In this document: piece after piece, positions 37,145-47,430 of the stretch | How the letters are laid out: every line of letters begins with the position of its first letter | Position numbering within the stretch: position 1 is the first letter of the stretch | From: Lingula anatina | Lineage: Eukaryota; Brachiopoda; Lingulata; Lingulida; Lingulidae | NCBI RefSeq assembly: GCF_001039355.2 | Contig: NW_019775413.1 | Location: 233,237-297,236 of the forward strand | Length of the DNA: 64,000 bases | Direction of reading: 5' to 3' | Made by a program: the position numbers and the translations under genes | Notes under the pieces: generated by a model | The model's input: only the letters and a program-made list of their open reading frames with translations | What the model was told of the DNA's origin: nothing | Database searches by the model: none

Positions 37145-38080
37145 TTAGAAAACGGTAATTTGGACAATGGGGTAGCCCTTCATTATGTTTAAAATCTTAA
37201 TTATTTGGAAGCTAGATAATTAGAAGAGCCTATCACAGAGGCATTACAAGCACTTTCTAATATAATCAAATTAACCTAAGGTAACTGACGGCTTTTCAGT
37301 CGAATTTAATAATTTTTTATAGACAATTAGATTCTTTTGTTGTCAGGTCAATAAATTCTGCTATATTGCTTACGAATCTGGACATTTATCAGTTGCGCAA
37401 AAAAGGTATAATTGCTTCCCTTCCGATAGGGAATAAACCACGCCACTTTCTTAAAAACTCCTTATATAGCTGCTAGAATACATTTTGTATTAGATACATT
37501 AATATACATTAATATATCCGGACCAAACCGGATTCATGTCGGGTTACACTGGAGGAGACACTCGATTTATTTACAACGAAAATGCAGTATTATGAAGAAG
37601 AAAATTTTCGTGGGTAACTCTCACTAACCGACTTTGATAAAGCATTCGATTCCTTGTCTTGATAGTTTATTCAAAAGGTTTCAAAATTTTAACTAGGATG
37701 ATTTAGTTAGAAGATGGCTATCATTATTCTACAATAACATTTCTGCTTCAGTAAATCAAGGGGATATGTCAAAATTCTTTAAAATTCACAGGGGATGACG
37801 TCAGGGGGCCCTCTTCCTCGATCCTTATCTCTTTATTCTATGCACCGAAATACTTGTGGCACTCACACGAAATGATGATAGTATAAAGGGTATTTACACA
37901 GGTGAAAAATAACTTAAAATGTCCCATTATGCACATGATACTATAGAAGTGAGCAGTCTCTAGATGAATGCATGGGTACATGTATGTATGTTTGTCTTAT
38001 ATAAAAACTCGAAATTCTCCGGCCTGCATATTGATCTTTCTAATACTGAAGTATATACGGATTTGGTCAAAACGTTACTC
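37145..38080 (+). pseudogene. fossil LINE reverse transcriptase (L1/Tx1-like)
   Basis: Translation across frames recovers the ordered reverse-transcriptase blocks. They are a thumb-side E-A-L-Q-A-L-S-N segment, L-S-V-A-Q-K-R followed by N-K-P-R-H-F-L-K-N, D-Q-T-G-F-M-S-G, D-F-D-K-A-F-D-S-L, and the R-G-x-R-Q-G-A-P-L segment (family R-Q-G-D-P-L-S). A degenerate Y-A-H-D-T stands where the catalytic Y-A-D-D is expected. Stops and shifts occur every few tens of codons, so the element is long dead. Neither the endonuclease domain nor the 3' tail was found next to it. Confidence 0.8.
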
Positions 38081-38384
38081 TAAATATATGTTCTTTTCAC
38101 AATATCAATTAAAATGAGGGGGGGAGGGGGAAGGTAAGATGACAAAACCAAATATGGAGGCAAAATTAACCTCCATGATCAGGATATCAGTGGAAAGTAA
38201 GAAATGTCACACTTCTTGGCAAAATAACAGTGATATAAACATTTTCTTGCCGATATTAAATCATGTAAGTTAAAAAAAAACAGAGGAAAAAGAGATCAAT
38301 ATAATTTGAAAATGTTTTTTTTTCGGAATGATAAGCCTGGCAATATTAAAAGAAGCTTTGGTGTCATATATTTTCAATAACGCT

Positions 38385-38428
38385 CACGACCAAGTGGGTT
38401 CGATTCCCACTCAGTTCCCTTTTTTCTG
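38385..38428 (+). repeat. tRNA-like 3' half (B box and T-run), probable SINE or tRNA relic
   Basis: GTGGGTTCGATTCCCAC forms a perfect T-stem and loop containing the pol III B-box consensus GGTTCGATTCC, and a T-run follows within about 10 bases. No acceptor stem, D-arm or A box can be paired upstream, so it is not a functional tRNA gene. Confidence 0.5.
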
Positions 38429-39766
38429 TATTTTTTAAAATTACTATTATCATATCGTTCCAGAACATTTTTGTTAAAGTCTCAAAATCTTAGACTCAGG
38501 GCAAGTGTGGAAATAAGACTTTCACACAGAATATAGTATATAAAGAGATTCTATAAATCGTATATACTAATATCTTATCATTGTTAAATGGTTGATGTGA
38601 TGGGTATCAGCTAGGAAGAGAGTTTAAAGCTGGGGCATAAAATGGTAAGTGTGAGGCAATTATAAAACCGTCGAAAATTCCATGGGTGAAGAGACATGTT
38701 TAAAATAAAGAAGTGGGAAAATATATTATAACTAAATGTGTACATACTAAGAAACTAGTCATATGGTACAGAATATATTAAAAAAAACTCTTAATAACGT
38801 AAAAATATATTCTTGGTAGAAGCTTTAAGAGCGTGGCGAAAAATACTTGGTAAATAGATAAGTCACTTTTTTCAACCTGGATATTTAGCGTACGAATAAT
38901 TAACATTAACTGAAAGGGCATTAACATGCCACATTTGCTCTTAGGTGAGAGAGTGTGACTGAGTGTTATTTTTGCAGTTTTTTGTTTTATCCTGCATTTG
39001 TGATGTATTGTGTCAATCAAAAAGTATTTAATGACCAACTTCAGCAGCTTTGCGTGAACGTAAGTGAGGCATAGTGACGTCCGTCTTTATTGGCAAAGAA
39101 CTTGTGAAATCTAAACACCTTATGACAGAAGAAAAGACTGCTGCATATACAAAGGCGGGTGAAGGGGACCTGGAATGTCTGAGAAGATAATGTTTAGTAA
39201 AGGTGTGTGAGTGCTATAAAGAATTCCACACATGGTTTGCGCCATATTTATGCGATTTTTGCAATACAACACGATGTTTTCAGTCACATGTAATGTTATT
39301 GTCAGTGAATTCTATTCAACGAACATAATAAAGTTAATTTTGCATACAGCGGTCATGGACGTTTGTCATGTAGTCAACGTATCAACAATATTATATGCAA
39401 AAGAAAGAAATTCACTCTTATTCTCCTTAAACGGAATCTCACGCAAGGTACATGTAGCATCAAAAGATGTAAAGTATCCACTGGGAAGTGACACTGCGCT
39501 ATGAAAATCACATACGTAGATCTATATGATCAAGCTAATGGTAGTTTACGTGCCTTTCTTTGAGTATGGGTTTTTCTGAGAATCAATCAAAGCCAGTTAT
39601 CTCTGCTTTTCATTTGACTGTGGGTACTACCGCTAAGTAACCAAACCAATTCGATGACCATCCTTCGGTCTGAAAGGCCTGTAGATGTGAAGACACGAAG
39701 AATGAAGCGTATCAGATATTCAGGTATCAGATGCCAGTACATGATTTCCTTTAAAGTAATAGATGT
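38429..39766. other. no gene recognised
   Basis: AT-rich DNA with short frames only. Nothing is recognised. Confidence 0.4.
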
Positions 39767-40072
39767 GACGGCTTTCTGATAATTTTTCAGTTAATTTCAA
39801 ACAAAAAGAAAGCTCGCTTTTGATAATGCGCTTTATTACGCAGTAGAAGTGAGTTTGTGATGTTTCAGGTAACATTGTAAATATCTTCAATGTAGTACAT
39901 TTAATTATGGTAAGGGTATGACAGCCTTCTGATAAATTTTCAGTTAATGTCAAACAAAAAGATATTTTAAAAAGCTAGCTTCTGATAATGCGCTTTATGA
40001 TGCAGTAGAAGTGTGTTTGTGATGTTTCAGGTAAAATTGTAAATATCTTCAATGTAGTACATTTAATTATGG
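39767..40072 (+). repeat. tandem duplication, units of about 150 bp
   Basis: Unit 1 (39767-39910) and unit 2 (39920-40072) match through TCTGATAATGCGCTTTAT and GATGTTTCAGGTAA to TGTAGTACATTTAATTATGG. They differ by small indels, including an extra TATTTTAAAAAGC in unit 2. Confidence 0.85.
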
Positions 40073-40629
40073 AAAAGCATGCCCCTTAGATCTATTATCA
40101 GAAATCGAAAATGATCGAAGACAACACAATGAGCAACAGGATGTTCTCGTTAAAGGTCACGTATCTAATAACGCAAGTTTCTACCTCGGGCTGCAATTAT
40201 CTCTTGTAAGGGGCGCGGCATTCCTCCAACAAAGCTTGAAACTTTTTAAATTCACCTTTCACTTTTCTTATTTATTTATGAATGAAATAATCAATATGCC
40301 AGTGTCCGTTCCCAACAAAACAACAAAGTAAAACAAGAAAAAATAGAGAAATTAGGAAGTACAAGTAAGAGGAAGTGCCCAAAGCGCCCAAATTTGATTC
40401 TAGCTGACTCTGGATATTTGGGACAGCGAAACCATCTTGTTCTCGTCGTTGAAAATACCGTCTTCGTGATACACCCTGATTGTGACGAGAATCTGTAAAA
40501 TATCACTGGAAAAATGTTATAGTTGAAATTTTAACGCGAAAATGCCATGTTTATAATAACATTATTCATGTACATTGTACATATCTTCAGTAATGCGGTT
40601 AGTTAGATATATCGAAGTGGGGCAAGGTA

Positions 40630-40884
40630 CACACACTGGACAATAGAAGTGTCACCCCTACTGAACCAACACTTTGGGGGAGATAAATGACTGTGGAATG
40701 ATATGCTCCCGGTATCATTTTATTACATCAAATTTCACAAAAAGCCCAACAATACAATTCCACTGTACAGCGGTTTTATACTCATTAGTCACATTATAAG
40801 TAGACCAGGCATTATAACTACTCAAGATCTACCTACTTTGATTACTCTGATTCAGGGGGTGACTCTTCTATTGTCCATTGTGTG
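40630..40884. mobile_element. mariner-type MITE, 255 bp
   Basis: Terminal inverted repeats of about 29 bp, beginning CACACACTGGACAATAGAAG on the left and CACACAATGGACAATAGAAG on the right when inverted, both followed by a GTCACCCC segment. It is flanked by TA at 40628-40629 and 40885-40886. There is no transposase, so a transposase supplied in trans would have been needed. Confidence 0.85.
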
Positions 40885-41304
40885 TATATTTATCAGAATT
40901 GATAAATAAGAAAATTGAAAATTGTACAAATTAGTTTTTTTCTTCTCAAGATATCCACAGCCACTTGCTTTCTGTATGTATTTTCTGCAACTTCTTGCAT
41001 TCCCAGTAGGTCCAATATTTAGTTGAAATAAATCAATAAAATGAGCTGATATTTGCACGGAATCAATAAAAGAGTCCACGTTTGTCTTTATTTTTCCTCT
41101 AAAATAAAAAAGAAGAAAAAGACTTAAAGAACACGTATACTTTCGATAAGGTCACGCAGAATCCTCTTTCTATTCTGAAATGCCAATTCTTTTACATACT
41201 GGGTTGAAGCAATTTGAAACTGAAAAGGTTCTTTGTGTGACTAAGGGAAACTTAACCAGGTGCGGTACGATACATGCGAGATTTTTTCCCTCATCCACTT
41301 ATAA

Positions 41305-41425
41305 AGCCCCATTTTCACTGAGTTGCAACCATTGTGCTACCTTTCTACCACCCAAAATACATGTATGGCCAAGACAATCAATGGTCGCCAAAGCAAGAAA
41401 ACCGAGAAGGTTGCACTTTCCACAC
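41305..41425. mobile_element. MITE family M fragment
   Basis: Begins GCCCCATTTTCACTGAGTTG and contains CAATGGTCGCCAAAGCAAGAAAA, nearly identical to the interior of the copy at 41950-42066. The right end is unclear. The 168-codon frame at 41323-41829 starts inside it and is not recognised. Confidence 0.45.
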
Positions 41426-41949
41426 AAGTTCCTTATTATATGGTGATTTATTTTCAGCTTGTTATTGATAAGCCAGGCGCGTATGTGAGCTATACAATTG
41501 GTAATTTTATCCATAAACAGTTTAAGGTTATATATATAACACAGCAAGTTTGTGATGGTGTAAAAGGGCACAAAGTGACAAGGTATAAATGCAAAACAGT
41601 TATTGCCCTAGAACACTGCCTTGAGGCGTTCCGAAAACAACGGTGTCAAAGACCGCTCAGAGAACCAGTGGTGACAAAGCAGAGTTGCTATCAGTGCTCA
41701 TTCTTAATCCTCAGAAGAGCTGACTCTTATCTGCGTTTTGCCTTAGGACCAGATTGCATCTCCTCAACAAGGTTGTTGGTGTTGGTGATTGAACAGTCTA
41801 ACAGCCACTACTTTTTCATTCAACTTTGAAAGAAATGGAAGGTTTGATTTAAGTCGGCAATTCAGCAAAATATCAGGACCAAGATTATTTTTTTAAGTAA
41901 AGGGCGAACAATTCCAGATTTGGGACTAGCGATACAGGTACCTGCTGTA

Positions 41950-42066
41950 AGTAAAGTCACGTTTACACTGGACGGCGAACTTTGTGCGTCTCTTCTAGGA
42001 CCAAATTGTGGGCAGGACGCTCAATGGTCGTCAAAGCAAGAAAATCGTGTCTCAGTGTAAAAATGC
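41950..42066. mobile_element. short MITE of family M
   Basis: About 115 bp: left end CGTTTACACTGGACGGCG, right end CTCAGTGTAAAAATG (inverted). The interior shares CAATGGTCG(T/C)CAAAGCAAGAAAA with the neighbour at 41305. Confidence 0.6.
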
Positions 42067-42837
42067 ATCTGCGATCCTTGTGCGTCCTTGAAACGACCAA
42101 ATCTGAATTTTACCCTGAAATTCCCTTAAGGATATTGTCATGCACTCTTAGCCCCAAACTCCTTATTTACTGCCTTACATACATTCTTTTCAGTGTTCAG
42201 TGACTAAATTAATTAACATTTACATCTTATGGATGACGTGATAATTGCGATTTTGGGCTAAAACTGAAAAATCGGTTTCTCAAATTTCTTTTTTACTTGA
42301 GAACCGACGATCACCGTTTTAACACCGATTTAATGACACCATTTAGTACTCCAAAACCCTGCCGGCGAATTTTCTTTAAAGTCTTAGTTCAGATTTTGTC
42401 TTTAATGAAGCAAAATAATGGCTTTGTTTAATGAAAATCTGTAATTACGGGCTCATATCTTCATAACAACATTTAAACATAACGGCATTTAAACCAAAAC
42501 GACGGCATGGGATCGTAGCCTATAATTCGTGGTCAACTCTGTCAATTTTCGTGATAAAATCTTGTTCAGGGATAAAGTTACGCTCCATACCTATTGCTAT
42601 CTCACCTCGAAATAGAAAGGTGTTAAATTGACGATTAAAGCTTTGAGTTGCCTATGCTTATACATTGTGCACAACGAGAAATATAAATGCCGATATTTTA
42701 GGTTTTCGAGGGTTTTTTATTATTGTAAATCAACACAATGATAGATGCATTATTGAATAATTAGTTTCTTGAAAAACCTCATTTTCGGTATCTGGATGAT
42801 AATAAAGGGTTTCAATATCCTTAAAACTGCGAGAAAC

Positions 42838-42922
42838 TTGTGCGTCCACTGAGCGACCTGTCTGCCTCTGCTGGAAGTCCCCTGTGAAACCTACTGCGTC
42901 TCATGCTATGTGATAGCGATCA
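42838..42922. mobile_element. MITE family M remnant
   Basis: Contains ACTTGTGCGTCCACTGAGCG, similar to units within the 43490-43843 copy, and abuts the first copy of the opsin 5' duplication. No intact ends. Confidence 0.35.
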
Positions 42923-43489
42923 TTAAGCATCATCACTGAGTTCTCTGTACCTTTATAGGCGAGCAATGGCGATCAGTGGCGGCCATTCTAATATCTTTCG
43001 GACTCCTTTTTGCACATGCAATGGGCGCGTTAATCGCTGAAAGGAGGCACAAAAGAGGCATAGGCATCTTCTTAATTTTTTTTCATGGTTGCATTTTCTT
43101 CGTGAAATCATATATTATACAAAAGTCCTTCCCGTTGAATTAATAAGAGGGATGAGGGGTGTAATAAAGGCCTTCGACAATTTTGCTATGGTAATGTATG
43201 CTGTGTATGATAAACAGAGTGCCATTAAAAAGAAAGTTACTGCTTAGCGAATAACATAATCGTGATTCTTGAAACGAGTTGTCTAGTGTATACGTAAGCT
43301 TCATATTGTTTTAGAGGGAAGCAACTAGAGTTTTTATTTTATATTCACTTACGCGTCTCACAGCATAGTCTCTCTCTCTCTCTCTCATATATTTTATATT
43401 GTCACTCATATGTATTCATTACACTAGTACCATGTATTTCGATAATCTTCTAAGAATTTTTTTCAGGATGAACAATTGTACCTCGAATA
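42923..43489 (+). repeat. duplicated opsin 5' region, copy 1
   Basis: 567 bp almost identical to 43844-44408, starting TTAAGCATCATCACTGAG. It includes the (TC)n tract and the start of opsin exon 1. It ends at N 43490, inside the coding part of exon 1. Differences from copy 2 are scattered substitutions and TC-repeat length. Confidence 0.95.
43468..43489 (+). pseudogene. truncated duplicate of opsin exon 1
   Basis: ATG at 43468 followed by Asn-Asn-Cys-Thr-Ser-Asn, identical to the first residues of the intact gene, then cut by N 43490 and unrelated MITE sequence. No splice donor follows in frame. It is a non-functional start, or an allelic fragment placed here by the assembler. Confidence 0.8.
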
Positions 43490-43843
43490 NTTTCTACGTG
43501 TCGAACACTGGACGATCTTTGAGTTTTCATTCTGCAACCAAAGCGATGCTTGTGCGTCCTCTCTACGACCGCGGCGATGCTTGTGCGTTCTCTCTGCGAC
43601 TACGGCGATGCCCGTGCGTCCTTTCTGCGTCCATTGAGCGACCATCCTACATCGCGTTCTCTGTGCGATTGTTTTGAACATGCTCAAAACTTCGCGGCGT
43701 CCATGGCGTCCTCGGCGATGCTTGAACGTTCTTTGTGCGACCTTGGCGATCACTGTGCGTTCTTTGAGCGTCCGACGGCGTCCTGGCCAGTTTCATGGTC
43801 GCACAAAGGACGCAGAAAGGACGCCGTCCAGTGTAAAGGGGGT
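43490..43843. mobile_element. MITE family M, copy with internal minisatellite
   Basis: Ends ...CCGTCCAGTGTAAAGGGG next to TTTAA at the right boundary. The left part, after an ambiguous base, has ACACTGGACGATC. The interior holds several copies of a roughly 30-bp unit of the form GGCGATGCTTGTGCGTCC followed by TCTCTGCGAC. This GC-rich unit keeps frames open on both strands (43463-43753 minus, 43550-43879 plus), which are not genes. Confidence 0.75.
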
Positions 43844-44408
43844 TTAAGCATCATCACTGAGTTCTCTGTACCTTTATAGGCGATCAATGGCGATCAGTGG
43901 CGGCCATTCTAATATCTTTCGGACTCCTTTTTGCACATGCAATGGGCGCGTTAATCGCTGAAAGGAGGCACAAAAGAGGCATAGGCATCTTCTTAATTTT
44001 TTTTCATGGTTGCATTTTCTTCGTGAAATCATATATTATTCAAAAGTCCTTCCCGTTGAATTAATAAGAGGGATGAGGGGTGTAATAAAGGCCTTCGACA
44101 ATTTTGCTATGGTAATGTATGCTGTGTATGATAAACAGAGTGCCATTAAAAAGAAAGTTACTGCTTAGCGAATAACATAATCGTGATTCTTGAAACGAGT
44201 TGTCTAGTGTATACGTAAGCTTCATATTGTTTTAGAGGGAAGCAACTAGAGTTTTTATTTTATATTCACTTACGCGTCTCACAGCATAGTCTCTCTCTCT
44301 CTCTCATATATTTTATATTGTCACTCATATGTATTCATTACACTAGTACCATGTATTTCGATAATCTTCTGAGAATTTTTTTTAGGATGAACAATTGTAC
44401 CTCGAATA
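43844..44408 (+). repeat. duplicated opsin 5' region, copy 2 (linked to the intact gene)
   Basis: Match to 42923-43489. It contains the AG-ending pyrimidine tract just upstream of the opsin start and continues into the complete exon 1. No TATA box can be identified with confidence. Confidence 0.95.
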
Positions 44409-46836
44409 GCAGTTCATCTGCAGTTGACTATGCGTCCCGTTTACTCCCTTGGCAAGATGTCGTATTGGGAGTGTCTTTGACAATAGTTGGTAATTGTGTT
44501 TGTATTGATTTGTAAAAATTAATTTTGAATTGGTCTTAAAGTAATTCAGCATAACATGTACAATGTACATTAATTTATACGTGATGGATATCTGGTGATA
44601 ATAACAGTGTAAAATTGGCATATTTGGATACTGCAGTGTTATGTAGTGTGCATTGTCATAGTCCGTGCATGTAGCTTATATGACTTTTTTAAAGAAAATA
44701 TATTAAAAAACGGCCACTTTGATTTAAATTGCAGTGTAAATGTTCATTCTAATAGTCAGTTCGTGTAGCTGATATCAACTACTTTCGAAGAACATATATT
44801 AAAAAAGTCCACTTTGGTTTGAGTAGTTTTCACACTTTTTCTTATCTCGTTTCAGATGTCTTTGCTCTTATATTAAACGGAATAGTATTCACAATATTCT
44901 GTACATTGCGGACCAAGTTACATAGGCACGACTTACTTATTCTCAATTTGGCCATATCTGACATAAGCTTGCCTGTTTTTGCTTATCCACTTGCTATTTA
45001 TTCATTGTTTAAGCACCAGTGGAGCTTTGGTAATGCAGGTAATGTATGGATCACATTTTTCAAACGTAGAAAGTATGTTAAGCATTTTGCGTGGAACAAT
45101 ATGACAGGAACAGAACAAAATGTTAAGCATCCTGCAATGTTGAGATATGCCAAAGCAACGCCTGTTCTAGGTAGTTCTCCTTTTTACAATACCGTTCATT
45201 ACGTGTGTGACAAGCGTGCGGCAAGCTCTACACCTTTTTCCTTTTTTAGGCTGCATATACTACGGCTTCATCAGCTTTTTTGCAGGGGTTTACAGCATTG
45301 GCCTACTAACAGCTATCAGTATTTCAAGATACATGAAATTGTGCAAGACAAGCAATGCTGGTAAAAACATGTATAGTAGAGATGATTAGAAGAGTTTCAT
45401 TTATTTAAGCCTTCCTTGTTATGGATTCTTTTCACTTTTTTTAAAACTTACCTCTCAAGTTATTGTGGCTAAAATGGATCTTTGCAATGTAATGACTTTA
45501 GGATTATCATCAAAAAAATAACATAAAATGTTCGTTTCAAACAGTTTCTCAAAATGTCTACACAACTCTCCATTACAGAGCTGTCTGTGTGTAAAATCAA
45601 CTGTGGAGTTCTGGGATCAGTGTTGTACTCATTGGGTTGCAGTTTACCACCTCTATTTGGCTGGGGCGAATATGGGCCAGACCCTCACGGAACGTCCTGT
45701 TCTTTAAAGTGGGACAGTCGATCAGGAGGCCAGGTTTCCTACGTAGCTACCCTGGTTGTCGTTGGATATGTTGCTCCACTGGCTATCATGAGCGCATGTT
45801 ATGGCTGTATTCTACGAAAAGTGTTCGCCCAAAAAAGAATTGTAAATAAAAAATCGAGAAGATTGAAGAAAATGGATGTGATGGAAATCCGTTTGTGTAA
45901 GGTATGGGTCATTTGTGTACTCTCCTTGCAAAAAAGTGCTTATCTTGGATTCTATCCGTGTGACTATGCGTGAGTAAGCTTTTGAATTCCTAGAATGCAA
46001 TTTTGGTCCTTGTTCGACAAAACCTTGATCCTTAAAAAGATAAAGCCTAAGTTTTAAAGCACTACTTTAAAGTGCACGTTTATAATCCGCCTTTTGCTAA
46101 ACTTTTCTTAGGACAAGTAATACGTTTTGGTCATTTTAGCAGATAAATGCTATGAATTAATGTCGCCGAAAATTAAGTAATGAATCACCTCCTGACAAAT
46201 TTCAGCCGTCAAACACCTTGACATAGATCCCGGAAGCCGGTACTCAAAGTGATGGCGGGATTTGAAAAAACCACACTTAATTATATTTAAATTTCCCCAG
46301 ATTGTTACAGAGTTATAGCGATTGTCAGGAATGGATTGTCAAATGTTGGTTACTCATTAAACAATACCGTTCACCCCTGCCTCATGCTAAGAGAGCATAC
46401 CTGCGTAAATTAACCATTCGAATACCATTTTTTGTTATCGCTAAATAGTGAGTCATATCATGTGATGCTGTTTCAGATGTCTGCAGCTATGGGGCTAGGA
46501 TTCATGCTGGCGTGGACGCCATACGCTATAGTCAGCTTTTGGATAACCTTTGAGAATGCTCCGTCAGTTCCTCCACTGTTGACTGTAATTTCAGCAATTC
46601 TTGCCAAAGCTTCACACGCTTACAATCCAGTTATATATTTCCTTATGAATAGGACAGTTAGAGACAAAATTAGAACTCTGTTTGAAATGTCTGCCCCCCA
46701 AAGACAGCGGATTGAACTCAGGTTGTCTTCAAATGAGACCCTTGCATACACCAGGGAAAATACTGCCACATGCAGATTACACGGCTTACTAACATGTAGA
46801 CATACCTCCTGTAGAATGGCGTTAAGAACATTTTAA
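44387..46836 (+). CDS. neuropsin (Opn5)-like opsin, five exons, 359 aa
   Basis: Exons by GT-AG boundaries: 44387-44489, 44856-45038, 45250-45360, 45579-45901, 46477-46836. The first three introns are phase 1 and the last phase 0, and the joined frame is 1080 nt without a stop. It encodes a seven-helix receptor expected to bind retinal as a Schiff base. Visible features are an N-terminus with N-glycosylation sites (NCT, NSS), C97 and C173 for the extracellular disulfide, WTPY 253-256 in helix 6, the retinal lysine K284 in L-A-K-A-S-H-A-Y, and NPVIY 290-294. The second extracellular loop (Y-G-P-D-P-H-G-T-S-C, followed by G-G-Q-V) is the Opn5 signature. Oddities: SRY (121-123) replaces E/D-R-Y, aspartate 167 stands where Opn5 has its loop glutamate, and helix 4 lacks its usual tryptophan. 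ATG 44387 was chosen because it gives a typical extracellular tail; an in-frame ATG lies at 44318. The pyrimidine tract and AG just before it could be an acceptor from an upstream 5' exon. Peropsin/RGR or another neuropsin-like group are the alternatives. Confidence 0.88.
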
Positions 46837-47390
46837 ATTTATGAACATGTACTGCGTTGATTTCATTAAAAATTGGTAATGAATCTTATTACATTTAGAC
46901 ATTATACCAGAATACCGAAAGTGCTTAGCTTTGCAAGATACAAAATGTTTTGTCGAAAATCCTCAGTGATTCACCAGAAAATAACATTTGTATTTTTAAA
47001 GTTTCTGTTTGTTAATCATGATTGTTTAAAATAAGTTATATAATTTAAGATAATTATATATATATATTTTTTTTATTTTTAAATATTAATTGACATCTAA
47101 TTTACGCTGAAGCATTGTTTTATCTGTCTGACGTCATGGTGGAGTTACATGTATGTTACGAGTATTTCCACTGAAATGGGATTGTGCTGGATTCCATGTT
47201 TCTCACCTAACGCATTTATCAGCACCTCAGCTGAGGTTATCTTACGGTCAAGGCAAAGCTGTTTTGAGGCAGGATTTTGTTGATTTGAAATTTCAATCCT
47301 TCAGAGAGAAAACAACAATAAGAGAGGCCAAAACATTGTTTGCCTTTGCCCAGTGAACAATGCATCATACCGTTGATATATTTAGCTTTT

Positions 47391-47393
<3 letters not shown>

Positions 47394-47425
<32 letters not shown>
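47394..47425. repeat. (AT)n microsatellite
   Basis: Perfect AT run of about 32 bp. Confidence 0.95.

Positions 47426-47430
<5 letters not shown>

Noticed and set aside
41323-41829. 168-codon plus-strand frame
   Set aside because: Begins inside a MITE fragment, no family resemblance, no splice or promoter context. Kept only as a curiosity because of its length.
43463-43879. Arg/His-rich 96- and 109-codon frames on both strands
   Set aside because: They translate the GC-rich minisatellite inside a MITE. Both strands are open and one frame crosses an ambiguous base.
45554-45578. Alternative opsin exon 4 start using the ATG at 45554 or the AG at 45543-45544
   Set aside because: The AG at 45544 puts the exon out of frame with exon 3. 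The AG at 45577-45578 keeps phase and gives the expected loop length between helices 3 and 4.
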